Source: Streptomyces sp. NBC_01224
Lineage (GTDB): Bacteria; Actinomycetota; Actinomycetes; Streptomycetales; Streptomycetaceae
DNA: 64,000 nt
NCBI RefSeq assembly: GCF_036002945.1
Contig: NZ_CP108529.1
Coordinates: forward strand, 1,798,001-1,862,000
Direction of reading: 5' to 3'
In this document: positions 24,369-33,280 of the stretch, piece by piece
How the letters are laid out: every line of letters begins with the position of its first letter
Numbering within the stretch: position 1 is the stretch's first letter
Program-made: the position numbers and the translations under genes
The notes under the pieces: generated by a model
What the model was told of the DNA's origin: nothing
Database searches by the model: none
Seen by the model: the letters and a program-made list of their open reading frames with translations, nothing else

Positions 24369-25976
24369 CTACTGCCCGTAGCCCTCCCGCAGTTCGACCT
24401 TCCTGACCTTCCCGCTGACCGTCATCGGGAAGGTCTCCAGGATCTGCAGCCACCGCGGGATCTTGTAGTGCGCCAGCTGTCCACGGCAGTAGCCCGTCAC
24501 CTCTTCCAGAGTCGGCGGGTTCGCCGGGTCCCTCGGGATGACGCAGGCCAGGATCTCTTCGCCGTAGGTGTTGTCCGGTATGCCCACCACCTGCACATCC
24601 GCGATCTTCGGGTGGCCGTAGAGGAACTCTTCGATCTCCCGCGGATATACGTTCTCCCCGCCGCGGATGATCATGTCCTTGATCCGGCCGACGATCTGTA
24701 CGTAGCCGTCCTCCCGCATCACCGCGAGGTCCCCGGTGTGCATCCAGCGGCCCGCGTCGATCGCCTCCGCGGTGCGCTCGGGCTGTTCCCAGTAGCCGAG
24801 CATCACGCTGTAGCCGCGGGTGCAGAGTTCGCCCGCCGCACCGCGCTCCAGGGTCACGCCGGTCACCGGGTCGACGACCTTGACCTCGATGTGCGGCATG
24901 ACGCGGCCGACGGTGCCGGTGCGGCGCTCCAGGTCGTCGTCGCGGCGGGTCTGGGTGGAGACCGGAGAGGTCTCCGTCATGCCGTAGCAGATGGACACCT
25001 CGTCCATGTGCATCTCGGCGACGACCCGCTTCATCACCTCGACCGGGCAGGGCGATCCGGCCATGATGCCGGTGCGCAGCGAGGAGAGGTCGTACGAGGC
25101 GAAGTCGGGGAGGTTCAACTCCGCGATGAACATGGTGGGGACGCCGTAGAGCGAAGTGCAGTGCTCCTGTTGAACGGCGGCGAGCACGGCGGCGGCCTCG
25201 AAGGCGGGGGCCGGGATCACGATGCAGGCACCGTGCGAGGTGATGCCGAGGTTGCCCATGACCATGCCGAAGCAGTGGTAGAAGGGGACGGGCAGACAGA
25301 CCCGGTCCTGTTCGGTGTAGGCGACCAGCTCCCCCACGAAGTAGCCGTTGTTGAGGATGTTGTGGTGGGAGAGGGTGGCACCCTTGGGGAAGCCGGTGGT
25401 GCCGGAGGTGTACTGGATGTTGATCGGGTCGTCGCAGGACAACTCAGCTTCGCGGGCCGCGAGTTGCCCGTCAGTCACGGATTCGGACGCAGCCAGCAGC
25501 CTGTCCCAGGACGGGTCGCCGATGTAGTGCACGGCGCGCAGGTCGGGGCAGCCCGCGCGGACCTGGTCGACCAGGGCGCGGAAGTCACTGGTGCGGTGCG
25601 AGAGCGAGGAGACCATCAGCGAGATCCCGGCCTGCTTCAGCACGTACTCCAGCTCGTGCGCCCGGTAGGCCGGGTTGATGTTGACCATGACGGCGCCGAT
25701 GCGGGCGGTGGCGTACTGCACGAGCACCCACTCGGGGCAGTTGATCGCCCAGATCCCGACCCGGTCCCCCTTGGCCACGCCCGATGCCATCAGCGCACGC
25801 GCCAGCTCGTCGACCGCCGCGCCGAATTCGGCGTACGTCCAGCGTCGCCCCGATACGACGTCGACGAGCGCCTCGCGCTCACCGAACGCCTCGATGGCGC
25901 GGTCGAGATTGCGTCCGATGGTGTCACCGAGCAGCGCCGTGGTGCCCGTGCCGTGCGCGTAGGACAGCTCGCTCAT
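24369..25976 (-). CDS. Fatty acyl-CoA synthetase (AMP-binding)
   Basis: An ATP-dependent acyl-CoA ligase of the adenylate-forming superfamily, 535 residues. The P-loop-like motif is YTSGTTGFPKGATLSH. The A5 motif is YGMTETSPVS, the A8 hinge GRIKDMIIRGGENVYP, and the A10 catalytic Lys lies in TVSGKVRKVELR at the C-terminus. The overall layout fits medium/long-chain fatty acid or FadD3-like synthetases. It overlaps the preceding synthetase gene by four bases (ATGA), so both are one operon. No signal peptide. The acyl specificity is not predictable. Confidence 0.88.
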   Translation of the reverse strand: MSELSYAHGTGTTALLGDTIGRNLDRAIEAFGEREALVDVVSGRRWTYAEFGAAVDELARALMASGVAKGDRVGIWAINCPEWVLVQYATARIGAVMVNINPAYRAHELEYVLKQAGISLMVSSLSHRTSDFRALVDQVRAGCPDLRAVHYIGDPSWDRLLAASESVTDGQLAAREAELSCDDPINIQYTSGTTGFPKGATLSHHNILNNGYFVGELVAYTEQDRVCLPVPFYHCFGMVMGNLGITSHGACIVIPAPAFEAAAVLAAVQQEHCTSLYGVPTMFIAELNLPDFASYDLSSLRTGIMAGSPCPVEVMKRVVAEMHMDEVSICYGMTETSPVSTQTRRDDDLERRTGTVGRVMPHIEVKVVDPVTGVTLERGAAGELCTRGYSVMLGYWEQPERTAEAIDAGRWMHTGDLAVMREDGYVQIVGRIKDMIIRGGENVYPREIEEFLYGHPKIADVQVVGIPDNTYGEEILACVIPRDPANPPTLEEVTGYCRGQLAHYKIPRWLQILETFPMTVSGKVRKVELREGYGQ

Positions 25977-27649
25977 CGCAGATCCCCCTCGTCGTACTCG
26001 GTGCCGGTGCCCTGGGCCGTGCGCTCGCGCAGCTCGATGCGACGGATCTTGCCGGAGACGGTCTTGGGCAGCTCGGCGAACTCCAGCCGCCGGACCCGCT
26101 TGTACGGGGCGAGGACCGCCCGGGAGTGCTCGAACAGCACCTTTGCCGTGTCCGGACCGGGCTCCCAGCCCTCCGCGAGCACGATGTACGCCTTCGGCAC
26201 CGCGAGCCGTACCGGATCGGGGGCCGGGACGACGGCGGCCTCGGCGACCGCCTCGTGCTCCAGCAGGGCGCTCTCCAGCTCGAACGGCGAGATCTTGTAG
26301 TCGGATGCCTTGAAGACATCGTCGGCGCGGCCTACGTAGGTGATGTAGCCGTCCTCGTCGCGGGAGCCGATGTCACCGGTGCGGTAGAAACCGCCCGCCA
26401 TGGCCTCGGCGGTCCGGTCCGGGTCACCGTGGTAGCCGGTCATCAGACCCACCGGACGGTCCGACAGATCGAGGGAGATCTCGCCCTCGGCCGCGCCGGG
26501 CTCACCGGTGACCGGGTCGAGCAGCTCGACCTTGAAGCCGGGGCTGGGCCGGCCCATCGACCCGGCCTTCAGCAGCTGGCCCGGGGTGTTGGCGACCTGG
26601 ACGGCGGTCTCCGTCTGGCCGAAGCCGTCCCGGATGGTGACGCCCCAGGTGCGCCGCACCGTCTCGATGACCTCCGGGTTCAGCGGCTCACCGGCCGCGA
26701 CGACCTCGCGCGGCGGGGTCTTCAGCTGGGAGAGGTCGGCCTGGATCAGCATCCGCCAGACGGTGGGCGGGGCACAGAAGCTGGTGACGCCCGAGCGGTC
26801 CATCTCGGCCATCAGCCGGCCCGCGTCGAAGCGGGTGTAGTTGAAGATGAAGACGGTCGCCTCGGCGCTCCAGGGCGCGAAGAGATTCGACCAGGCGTGC
26901 TTGGCCCAGCCGGGCGAGGAGATGTTGAGGTGGACGTCCCCGGGCTTGAGGCCGATCCAGTACATCGTCGACAAGTGGCCCACGGGATAGGAGACATGGG
27001 TGTGCTCGACGAGCTTGGGGCTGGCGGTCGTACCGGAGGTGAAGTAGAGCATCAGCGGCTCGTCGGCGTCGGTCTCCCGGTCCGCCCCGAAGGTCTCCGG
27101 CCGATCGTCGGCGCCGGTGTACGACAGCCAGCCGGGCACGTCGGCGCCGACCGAGATCCGGGTGTAGTCGCCGGGCACCTCGTCGAACTTGGCGGTGTCG
27201 GTGTCCCGTACCAGGACGTGCCGGACCCGGCCACGCTCCACCCGGTCGCGCAGATCGACCGGGCCGAGGAGCGGGGTGGCGGGGATGACGACGGCGCGCA
27301 GCTTCATCGCGGCCAGCGCCGTCTCCCACAGCTCGACCTGGTTGCCGAGCATCACGAGGATGCGGTCCCCGGCCCGTACCCCCTGGGCGCGAAGCCAGTT
27401 CGCGGCCTGGTTGGAGCGGGCGGACATCCGGGCGAAGGACACCTCGGTGCGGCCGCCGTCCTCCTCCACGATGTGCAGGGCGGTGCGGTCGTTGTTCTCG
27501 GCGATGGCGTCGAACCAGTCGAGCGCCCAGTTGAAATGGTCGGTCCGGGGCCAGCGGAAGCCCTCGTAGGCCGCGTGGTAGTCCTCGCGGTGCTGCAGCA
27601 GAAAGTCCCGGGCGGCCCGGAACGTCTCCGTCGCGCTGATTGCCGACAT
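25973..27649 (-). CDS. Acyl-CoA synthetase (acetyl/medium-chain type, AMP-binding)
   Basis: A 558-residue adenylate-forming enzyme of the acetyl-CoA synthetase/MACS-like branch. Motifs are LYFTSGTTASPKLVEHTH, DGFGQTETAVQVAN (A5), YRTGDIGSRDEDGYITYVGRADDVFKASDYKISP split over A7-A8, and catalytic Lys in ELPKTVSGKIRRIELR. First gene of a two-gene operon with the following synthetase (4-bp overlap). A divergent GAF-LuxR regulator starts 134 bp upstream, similar to the acetate regulator RamA of Corynebacterium, which hints at acetate or short-chain acid activation. Confidence 0.88.
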   Translation of the reverse strand: MSAISATETFRAARDFLLQHREDYHAAYEGFRWPRTDHFNWALDWFDAIAENNDRTALHIVEEDGGRTEVSFARMSARSNQAANWLRAQGVRAGDRILVMLGNQVELWETALAAMKLRAVVIPATPLLGPVDLRDRVERGRVRHVLVRDTDTAKFDEVPGDYTRISVGADVPGWLSYTGADDRPETFGADRETDADEPLMLYFTSGTTASPKLVEHTHVSYPVGHLSTMYWIGLKPGDVHLNISSPGWAKHAWSNLFAPWSAEATVFIFNYTRFDAGRLMAEMDRSGVTSFCAPPTVWRMLIQADLSQLKTPPREVVAAGEPLNPEVIETVRRTWGVTIRDGFGQTETAVQVANTPGQLLKAGSMGRPSPGFKVELLDPVTGEPGAAEGEISLDLSDRPVGLMTGYHGDPDRTAEAMAGGFYRTGDIGSRDEDGYITYVGRADDVFKASDYKISPFELESALLEHEAVAEAAVVPAPDPVRLAVPKAYIVLAEGWEPGPDTAKVLFEHSRAVLAPYKRVRRLEFAELPKTVSGKIRRIELRERTAQGTGTEYDEGDLR

Positions 27650-27782
27650 GTGCCCTCCTCATTGCGGACCGGACCGGTCACTTAACATCATGTAAACAGT
27701 GACCCAGGTCTCACCACCCCCGAACGGGGGTGCAGCAGGCGGAGGCTGCCGAGCCTCCGGAGCCGGGCAGAGAGGCGTCAAC
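27650..27782. promoter_or_regulatory. Divergent promoter region of acyl-CoA synthetases and GAF-LuxR regulator
   Basis: The 133-bp spacer holds the dyad TTAACATCATGTAA (around 27683-27696), in a locally AT-rich pocket rare in this genome. It could be the operator for the neighbouring regulator. GGGTGCAGCAGG-type GC-rich leader follows before the GTG start. Confidence 0.45.
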
Positions 27783-28625
27783 GTGCCGGAATCCGTCGAT
27801 GCGGTCGAGATGCAGACAGCGCTGCTGCGGCTGCGCCGGACCAGTGGGCTGCCCGTGGCCTTCGGCGGGCTGCTCTCGGATGCCCGGCACGCCCGGATCG
27901 CCGAGCTGAACGGGGCGCAGACCGCCGCCCTGCGCGGTCTTGTCATCTCGGCGGGCAGCGGGCTCGGCGGCAAGTCGATCGCCCTGTCCCGGCCGTGCGC
28001 GGTGACCGACTACCGCTCCTCGCGCCACATCAGCCACGAGTACGACATGGCGGTGGCGGCGGAGGGCCTGCGCTCGGTGGTCGCGGTGCCCGTCGTCGTA
28101 CGGCGCAAGGTGCGCGGTGTGCTGTACGGGGCGCTGCGCGAGCCGGTCTCGCTCGGGGACCGTACGTTCGACGCGGCGGTCGCCGCTGCCCGCGATGTGG
28201 AACAGGCCCTGGTCGTACGGGACGAGGTGCAGCAGCTCCTGGCCGTGACCCGGGAACAGGTCACGGACCCGAGGGCCGCGCCGGAGGCATGGGAGGACGT
28301 CCGCGAGGCCCATCGTGAACTGCGTGCCCTGGTGCCGAAGGTCGTGGACCCGGCGCTGCGCGACGAGTTGCTCTCGGTGTGCGGACGGCTCGCCTCGGCG
28401 ACCGGTGCCCGCGCGCCGCAGCCCTGCGGGGTGCACCTGGCGCCGCGCGAGGTGGACGTGCTGGCCTGTGTGGCGGCGGGGACGACGAACGCCGGGGCGG
28501 GGGAACGGCTGGGGCTGCGGCCGGAGACGGTGAAGGGGTATCTGCGTTCGGCGATGCGCAAGCTGGGTGCGCACACACGTCTCGAGGCGGTAGTGGCGGC
28601 GCGGCGGGCGGGGCTGCTGCCGTAG
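27783..28625 (+). CDS. GAF-domain LuxR-type regulator (RamA-like)
   Basis: A 280-residue transcription factor. An N-terminal GAF-like sensor segment (LVISAGSGLGGKSIALSRPCAVTDYRSSRHISHEYD, about residues 45-85, written in two parts by the fold) is followed by a helical linker. A C-terminal LuxR/GerE helix-turn-helix follows: LAPREVDVLACVAAG and LRPETVKGYLRSAMRKLGAHTR (about 215-275). Size and domain order match RamA of Corynebacterium glutamicum (GAF plus LuxR). GTG at 27783 is chosen for the nearby AGAGAGG. It is divergent from two acyl-CoA synthetase genes, which are its likely targets. Confidence 0.82.
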   Translation: MPESVDAVEMQTALLRLRRTSGLPVAFGGLLSDARHARIAELNGAQTAALRGLVISAGSGLGGKSIALSRPCAVTDYRSSRHISHEYDMAVAAEGLRSVVAVPVVVRRKVRGVLYGALREPVSLGDRTFDAAVAAARDVEQALVVRDEVQQLLAVTREQVTDPRAAPEAWEDVREAHRELRALVPKVVDPALRDELLSVCGRLASATGARAPQPCGVHLAPREVDVLACVAAGTTNAGAGERLGLRPETVKGYLRSAMRKLGAHTRLEAVVAARRAGLLP

Positions 28626-28640
28626 CGCTACGGCGGGAGC

Positions 28641-29825
28641 TCACCGCTCGAAGTCGACGAACGTCGTGAACCGGATGTCGTATCCGTTCGCGTCGGTGTC
28701 CGCCGTCGCCATGGTGCGGAGCATCCGTACGGCCTCTTCCGTGACGGCGTCGCGATCGGCCCGGCTCAGCCTGCCGAGCGGTTGCACGGTGAGGGTCCTC
28801 GCACCGCAGCCCGTGCCGGCCCCGGTGCCGAGCCGCCAGATCGCCGCGAGGAATCCGTCGACCAGCACCGTGCCGTACGCCTGATTGCCGTTCCCGTTGC
28901 GCCCCCGGTACTGCGGCGGGATGACGCGCGTACGGTCCGCATGGCCGAGCAGCACATTGTCGAACTCGGGCAGGAAGCGCGGTGGGGCGGGGGTGTCCTC
29001 GTCGGGGCGTGGGGCGTCCGGCAGGTCGAAGAGTTCGACGCCGTTCTCGTCCCGGAAGGTGACGAGCTGCGGCCGCAGGCGTTCGAAGACCTCTCGCAGC
29101 CGGGTCAGTCCGGCCCACGCCTGCATGTCCTGCACGGAGGCGGGCCCGAAGGCTCCGAGATAGCGCAGCACGGTGGCCTCCGGTGCGGGGACCGGCTCCG
29201 ACGGGCTGCCGAGCCAGTGTTCGGCGGTGGTCAGCACGACCCCGCCGCTCCTTCCCCACACCCCACGCGGGGTGACCTGGACCAGTGGCAGCAGACAGCG
29301 GGCGGCCACACCCAGTGCCTGCGGGTCGGCGTGGGGCCACTCGGTGAGCAGCGCCTCGCGGATCTCCTTGGGGGTACGGGGCCGCTCCTCGACGAGTTGC
29401 CTGCCGACCGCCCCGAGCCGGTCCAGGTCCACCCCGGCGAGCCCCTTGCGGAACGTCCTGAGCTCCCGGTCGCGCGCCGCCTGGACGAGCGGGCGCAGGG
29501 TGAGCGCGTCGGCGGCCGTGTGCAGGTGGATGGTGGAGCGCATGGTGACGATACGGACCACCTCGCGGGACTCCATCAGCCCGGCGAGCTCGGCCGGGTC
29601 GAACCCGTCGAGGCGCGCGAAGAGCTGGTAGTACGGCGGCTTGGTGTTCTGCGCCTGGAGGCCGACCAGATGCCCGACGGCCTCCTTCGCGGACATCGCG
29701 GTCCGGCGCAGCAACAACTGACGCTCCAGCGTGGCGCGGCTCAGCGTACGCGGGGAGAGCACGGCGGATGCGGTGGGGTTCTTCGTCGCGGCCATGGACG
29801 GCACGCTACGCGGACTTGCGGACAT
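28641..29825 (-). CDS. Winged-helix DNA-binding domain protein (HTH_42, AlkX/YcaQ-related)
   Basis: A 394-residue protein with the hallmarks of the winged-helix HTH_42 family: LSRATLERQLLLRR near the N-terminus, VGLQAQNTKPPYYQLFARL, VRIVTMRSTIHLHTA, and the C-terminal RFLPEFDNVLLGHADRTR then GTVLVDGFLAAIWRL. Members such as E. coli YcaQ act on damaged or cross-linked DNA; the actinobacterial branch is less characterised, so function is inferred. The start at 29825 has GAGGA six bases upstream, better than an internal ATG at 29795. It converges on the GAF-LuxR gene with a 15-bp gap. Confidence 0.83.
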   Translation of the reverse strand: MSASPRSVPSMAATKNPTASAVLSPRTLSRATLERQLLLRRTAMSAKEAVGHLVGLQAQNTKPPYYQLFARLDGFDPAELAGLMESREVVRIVTMRSTIHLHTAADALTLRPLVQAARDRELRTFRKGLAGVDLDRLGAVGRQLVEERPRTPKEIREALLTEWPHADPQALGVAARCLLPLVQVTPRGVWGRSGGVVLTTAEHWLGSPSEPVPAPEATVLRYLGAFGPASVQDMQAWAGLTRLREVFERLRPQLVTFRDENGVELFDLPDAPRPDEDTPAPPRFLPEFDNVLLGHADRTRVIPPQYRGRNGNGNQAYGTVLVDGFLAAIWRLGTGAGTGCGARTLTVQPLGRLSRADRDAVTEEAVRMLRTMATADTDANGYDIRFTTFVDFER

Positions 29826-29925
29826 CTTCGGTCCTCATCGGGTGAGGTGCTCCGATCCGCACGCCCGCCATGCCGCCGCCCCGCAGGACCCCGGATCGTG
29901 GGCCCGCCACCCGCATCATGGGTTG

Positions 29926-30801
29926 GTGATCAGTGTCCTGTTCGCCATCCTGACCGCGATCAGCAACGGCGCGGCCTCCGTTCTCCAGCGCCGTGCCGCC
30001 CGCACCGTGCCCGACAGCGAGGCGATGCGTCTGGCGCTGATCGGGCATCTGCTGCGCCGGAGGGTGTGGCTCGCCGGGATCGGCCTGGTGATCGTCGCGG
30101 CCGTCTGCCAGGCCGTGGCGCTGGCGACCGGGCCGATCGCCCTGGTCCAGCCGATCTTTGTGATCGAGCTGCCGGCCACACTGCTGATGGCCGGGTTCGT
30201 TCTGCGGGTCCGTATCCCCCGGCAGATCTGGTACGCGGTGGCGGCCGTGACGCTGGGGCTGGCCCTCGGCATGGCCTCCGCGGCCCCGGGCGGCGGCAGC
30301 ACGTCCGTACGGGGAGCTGTCTGGATCACGGCGCTGATCGTGACCGGAATCTTCGAGGCCGCACTGATCGGCGCGGCCCTGAGCACGCGAGGCAACCCCC
30401 GGGGCGCACTGCTCGGCCTCGCCGCCGCATGCGGGTATGCCCTCACGGCCGCACTCATGAAGGACGCCATGGCCCGGCTCGAAGGGGGCGGCGGAGCGGT
30501 GGCGCTCTTTACGTCCTGGCAGCTGTACGCCACCGCCGCGGCCGGAGTGGGTGCGTTGTTCCTCCTCCAGAACGCCCTCCAGGCGGGCATGCTGGTCGCC
30601 GTCCAGCCGCCGCTGACCCTCGGTGACGCGCTGATCAGCGTCCTGTACGGGGTGACCTTGTTCGGCGAGGAACTGCGCACCGGGTGGTGGGTGCTGCCCG
30701 AACTGGTAGCGCTCACCCTGATCACGGTGGGCTGCGTCGAGCTGGCCCGCTCCCCGCTGGCGTCCGGAACCGCGCCCCCGCCCGCACGCAAGCTCAGGTG
30801 A
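29926..30801 (+). CDS. DMT-superfamily transporter (EamA/DUF-type permease)
   Basis: A 291-residue integral membrane protein with about nine to ten hydrophobic segments, such as VISVLFAILTAISNGAA, RRVWLAGIGLVIVAAVCQA and ELVALTLITVGCVELA. The pattern AILTAISNGAASVLQRRAAR at the start and ALATGPIALVQPIFVIELP are typical of the DMT family found in Streptomyces. GTG at 29926 (or TTG one codon earlier) is chosen as the first codon before the first helix; upstream codons are not hydrophobic. The substrate is unknown, probably a small metabolite exporter. C-terminal tail is short and basic. Confidence 0.8.
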   Translation: MISVLFAILTAISNGAASVLQRRAARTVPDSEAMRLALIGHLLRRRVWLAGIGLVIVAAVCQAVALATGPIALVQPIFVIELPATLLMAGFVLRVRIPRQIWYAVAAVTLGLALGMASAAPGGGSTSVRGAVWITALIVTGIFEAALIGAALSTRGNPRGALLGLAAACGYALTAALMKDAMARLEGGGGAVALFTSWQLYATAAAGVGALFLLQNALQAGMLVAVQPPLTLGDALISVLYGVTLFGEELRTGWWVLPELVALTLITVGCVELARSPLASGTAPPPARKLR

Positions 30802-30947
30802 GCCTTCCGCCGCCCGGCCAAAGGCCCTTGTACCGGTCCGGGCGATTCCCGCCACAGGGTCGCGCCGCCCGGCCGCGCAGGGCTATTCTCCGGTCGAGCC
30901 ATGTGTGGCAAACGGGCAAGGGGCCCGGTTCTTTCTTGGGGGTTGGT

Positions 30948-31373
30948 GTGGTTTCTGGTCGCGTGGTGCGGTTCGACGGCGCACGGGGATATGGCTTCAT
31001 CTCACCCGATCACGGCGGTGAGGATGTGTTTCTCCATGTGAACGACATGTTGATCCCCGAGTCCTATGTGCACACGGGTACGGCGGTCGAGTTCGAGATC
31101 GAGGACGGTGACCGCGGGCTGAAGGCCTCGTCCGTCCGGCTCGCCGAGGGGCCCGACGGGAAGCCGTTGACCCCTCCGAGGCTCGCCTCGGTCAGCGTTT
31201 CCGGGTCGGCGGACGACGACACCTTGTGCGATGTGCTCAGTGCGGCCGAGTTCACCAAGGAGGTGACCGACGTACTGCTGGAGTCGACGCCGTCGCTGAC
31301 GGGGGCTCAGATCCTGCAGGTCCGGAGCGGGTTGCTGCAGTTCGCCAAGAACCACGGCTGGACCGAGGGCTGA
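30948..31373 (+). CDS. Cold-shock-domain protein with C-terminal extension
   Basis: A 141-residue nucleic-acid-binding protein. The N-terminal cold-shock domain is clear: VVRFDGARGYGFISPDHGGEDVFLHVND with RNP1-like KGYGFI (here RGYGFI) and RNP2-like VFLHV. A 60-residue C-terminal region (LSAAEFTKEVTDVLLESTPSLTGAQILQVR) is helical and is found in a Streptomyces-type CSD subgroup. The GTG at 30948 begins VVSGRVVRFDG and follows a G-rich ribosome site; the upstream frame overlaps intergenic sequence. It probably binds single-stranded RNA or DNA. A 16-bp-stem hairpin lies just downstream. Confidence 0.85.
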   Translation: MVSGRVVRFDGARGYGFISPDHGGEDVFLHVNDMLIPESYVHTGTAVEFEIEDGDRGLKASSVRLAEGPDGKPLTPPRLASVSVSGSADDDTLCDVLSAAEFTKEVTDVLLESTPSLTGAQILQVRSGLLQFAKNHGWTEG

Positions 31374-31409
31374 CGGGGCGGCGCGGCACCGGCCCGCCTT
31401 CCTGTAGTG

Positions 31410-31452
31410 CCGGGGGCCCGTCCGGTGAATGATCCGCCGGACGGGCCCCCGG
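31410..31452. terminator. Strong bidirectional terminator
   Basis: A perfect 16-bp stem (31410-31425 with 31437-31452, left arm CCGGGGGCCCGTCCGG) and an 11-base loop lie between the convergent cold-shock gene and the small minus-strand gene. Confidence 0.85.
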
Positions 31453-31457
31453 CTCAT

Positions 31458-31688
31458 TCAGGCACTCGGCTCCCGCACGACCAGCGGGGTGCCGAACACC
31501 TGGTGTCCACCGCTGGCCAGCATGCGCACCTCTCCCCGGTCGCTGATCTCCGCGCGCACGATTCCGGTCTCGTCCTCGTAGATCGGGTATCCACCCGCCC
31601 CCGACTGCGCCGTACGCCGGACGATCACCGTGTCGTCCTCCACGGCGGAGGACTGAAATACCAACTGGTAGCTCTCCGGGTAATCCAT
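31458..31688 (-). CDS. Small DUF6296-like protein
   Basis: A 76-residue protein: MDYPESYQLVFQSS, VIVRRTAQSGAGGYPIYEDE, TGIVRAEISDRGEVRMLASG. It appears to be an all-beta protein typical of a small Streptomyces family I recall as DUF6296; the assignment is from memory. The compact ATG at 31688 is favoured because the upstream extension is unlike the family. No signal or membrane segment. Function unknown. Confidence 0.65.
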   Translation of the reverse strand: MDYPESYQLVFQSSAVEDDTVIVRRTAQSGAGGYPIYEDETGIVRAEISDRGEVRMLASGGHQVFGTPLVVREPSA

Positions 31689-31932
31689 GACGGTTCTCCC
31701 GATACGGATGGGGCGGGGCATGCTCCGCCTGCAGCTTCCATCGTCCCTCGGACCGGCCTGCCGCGCCCGGGCAGCGGCCCACGGCTGCGGGCTCATACCG
31801 GGGCCACTTATCCTGAACCCATACGGGCGGTTCGACGGCACTCGGGCGCTTACCGAATACATGCCCCCCTTTCTCCCGGGTCGCGTGCGCGGCAGGCACG
31901 ACCGGGACCCCGAAACCGGGAAGGGACACACC

Positions 31933-32385
31933 ATGAAGGATGCCGACATGGGAGACGATGTCTACCAGCCCCAACAGCCTGAGGCCTCCGACCCCGCCGA
32001 GCAGCTCGACATCGAGGACACCCTGGACAACCGGGGGCTGACCGACCTTCTCGATGAGGGCTATTCCCCGCCCGAGCGGCCGTGGGCGGTGGAGGATCTG
32101 GGCACCACGGCCGCCGAACAGCACAGTGGCGAGCCGCTGGAGGGCCGGCTGGCACGGGAACTGCCCGATGTCACCGAAGCCGACGGCGACGACCTGGGAG
32201 ATCTGTCCGATGGTGACGGCGAACTCTGGGACGCGGAGGTCGGTACGGTACGCGCCGGCCGGCTGACCCGGCAGCTGGACATCAACGAGCCGGACACCCT
32301 GGCGGCCGAGGACGTCGGGATCGACGGAGCGGCAGCATCGGCCGAGGAAGCCGCCATGCATGTCATCCCGGACAGCGTGGGGTGA
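31933..32385 (+). CDS. DUF5709-family acidic protein
   Basis: A 150-residue very acidic protein typical of actinobacterial DUF5709: DDVYQPQQPEASDPAEQLDIED, LDEGYSPPERPWAVEDLGTTAAEQ, ESLEGRLARELPD-like EPLEGRLARELPDV, and the ending AASAEEAAMHVIPD. AAGGGA upstream supports the ATG at 31933, though ATG at 31948 is possible. No known function; Streptomyces genomes carry one or more copies. It is transcribed divergently from the small DUF6296-like gene with a 244-bp spacer that shows no further gene. Confidence 0.85.
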   Translation: MKDADMGDDVYQPQQPEASDPAEQLDIEDTLDNRGLTDLLDEGYSPPERPWAVEDLGTTAAEQHSGEPLEGRLARELPDVTEADGDDLGDLSDGDGELWDAEVGTVRAGRLTRQLDINEPDTLAAEDVGIDGAAASAEEAAMHVIPDSVG

Positions 32386-32610
32386 GGAGGCGCTTCTTCC
32401 CCTTGCACCGACGCCAGGAACGCCTCGGCGGGAATACGTTGACGCCAGGAATTCTTTACTTCCGCTTTGCTGCGATGTGACATCTCACCGGCGGCGCTCG
32501 GACCATGACCTCGGAGGTAATCGACGCCTTCCGCGCCATCGAGCATCGTGTTCCTCACGAGCACACGGGAGCCCGGCCCCAGGGGCCGGGACGCGAGAGA
32601 GGACAGCACG

Positions 32611-32979
32611 ATGACCGCATACGAGGACGCTGTTCAGCGCTATTTCGTCGCCTGGAACGCGGCCACCCCCGAGGACCTGGAGAAGGCCGTGGCGGCCGCC
32701 TTCGCCGAGAGCGCCACCTACACCGACCCGCTGGCCGACGTGCACGGCCACGAAGAGCTCGCGGCCACGATCAACGGGGCCCATCAGCAGTTCCCCGGTT
32801 TCGAGTTCCGGCTGACCGGCACCCCGGACGGGCACCACGACATCGTGCGCTTCAGCTGGGAACTGGTCTCCACCGCCGACGGCTCGGCGCCTGTCGCCGG
32901 GTCGGACGTACTCACACTCGCCGACGACGGACGCATCACTTCGGTCAGCGGCTTCCTCGACCGGGTACCCGGAGCCTGA
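32611..32979 (+). CDS. SnoaL/NTF2-like protein
   Basis: A 122-residue cone-shaped alpha+beta fold protein. Motifs: YEDAVQRYFVAWNAATPEDLEKAVA (helical N-terminus), ATYTDPLADVHGHEELAATING, GTPDGHHDIVRFSWELVS, GSDVLTLADDGRITSVSGF. It is typical of SnoaL-like domains, which cover isomerases, cyclases and many proteins of unknown activity. The start at 32611 has GAGAGAGGA in range and the family start fits. No signal peptide. Substrate unknown; it stands alone. Confidence 0.8.
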   Translation: MTAYEDAVQRYFVAWNAATPEDLEKAVAAAFAESATYTDPLADVHGHEELAATINGAHQQFPGFEFRLTGTPDGHHDIVRFSWELVSTADGSAPVAGSDVLTLADDGRITSVSGFLDRVPGA

Positions 32980-33000
32980 GCCGAGGGCAGGAGACAGCCG

Positions 33001-33140
33001 TCACGCGAGCTCCGCCAGTCCGATGCCGAGATGACCGTCGCCGCGGTCGACGGTCTCGAACAGCCTGCCGGCGGGGCGCGGGGCCGCGGAGCGTTCCGCC
33101 GTACCGGCGAAAGGTGCGGTGACCGCGGCCACCGACGAGC
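33001..33140 (-). pseudogene. C-terminal coding remnant
   Basis: On the minus strand, ending at 33001, one frame reads AVTAPFAGTAERSAAPRPAGRLF then ETVDRGDGHLGIGLAELA and stop, with GC-rich third positions typical of real coding sequence. It has no start and is too short to be a full gene. I cannot name the parent family. A tandem TTGACG-containing repeat lies next to it at 33149-33180. Confidence 0.4.
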
Positions 33141-33148
33141 CGGCCGAT

Positions 33149-33180
33149 CGATTGACGTACAGTACCGATTGACGCACAGT
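33149..33180. repeat. Tandem 15-bp repeat CGATTGACGYACAGT
   Basis: CGATTGACGTACAGT (33149-33163) and CGATTGACGCACAGT (33166-33180) are repeated 17 bp apart with one difference. Each contains TTGACG, a -35-like motif, or on the minus strand ACTGT-CGTCAATCG. It may be a regulator-binding site left over from a lost gene. Confidence 0.6.
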
Positions 33181-33280
33181 CAGGTACCCGCGCCCGCGCC
33201 TGCCGTGTTCTGCCCGCGCATTGCGCTGCCGCGGCGGGCCTCCGGCGCCGCCCCGAAGCCGACGCCGGACCGCCTGGTCG

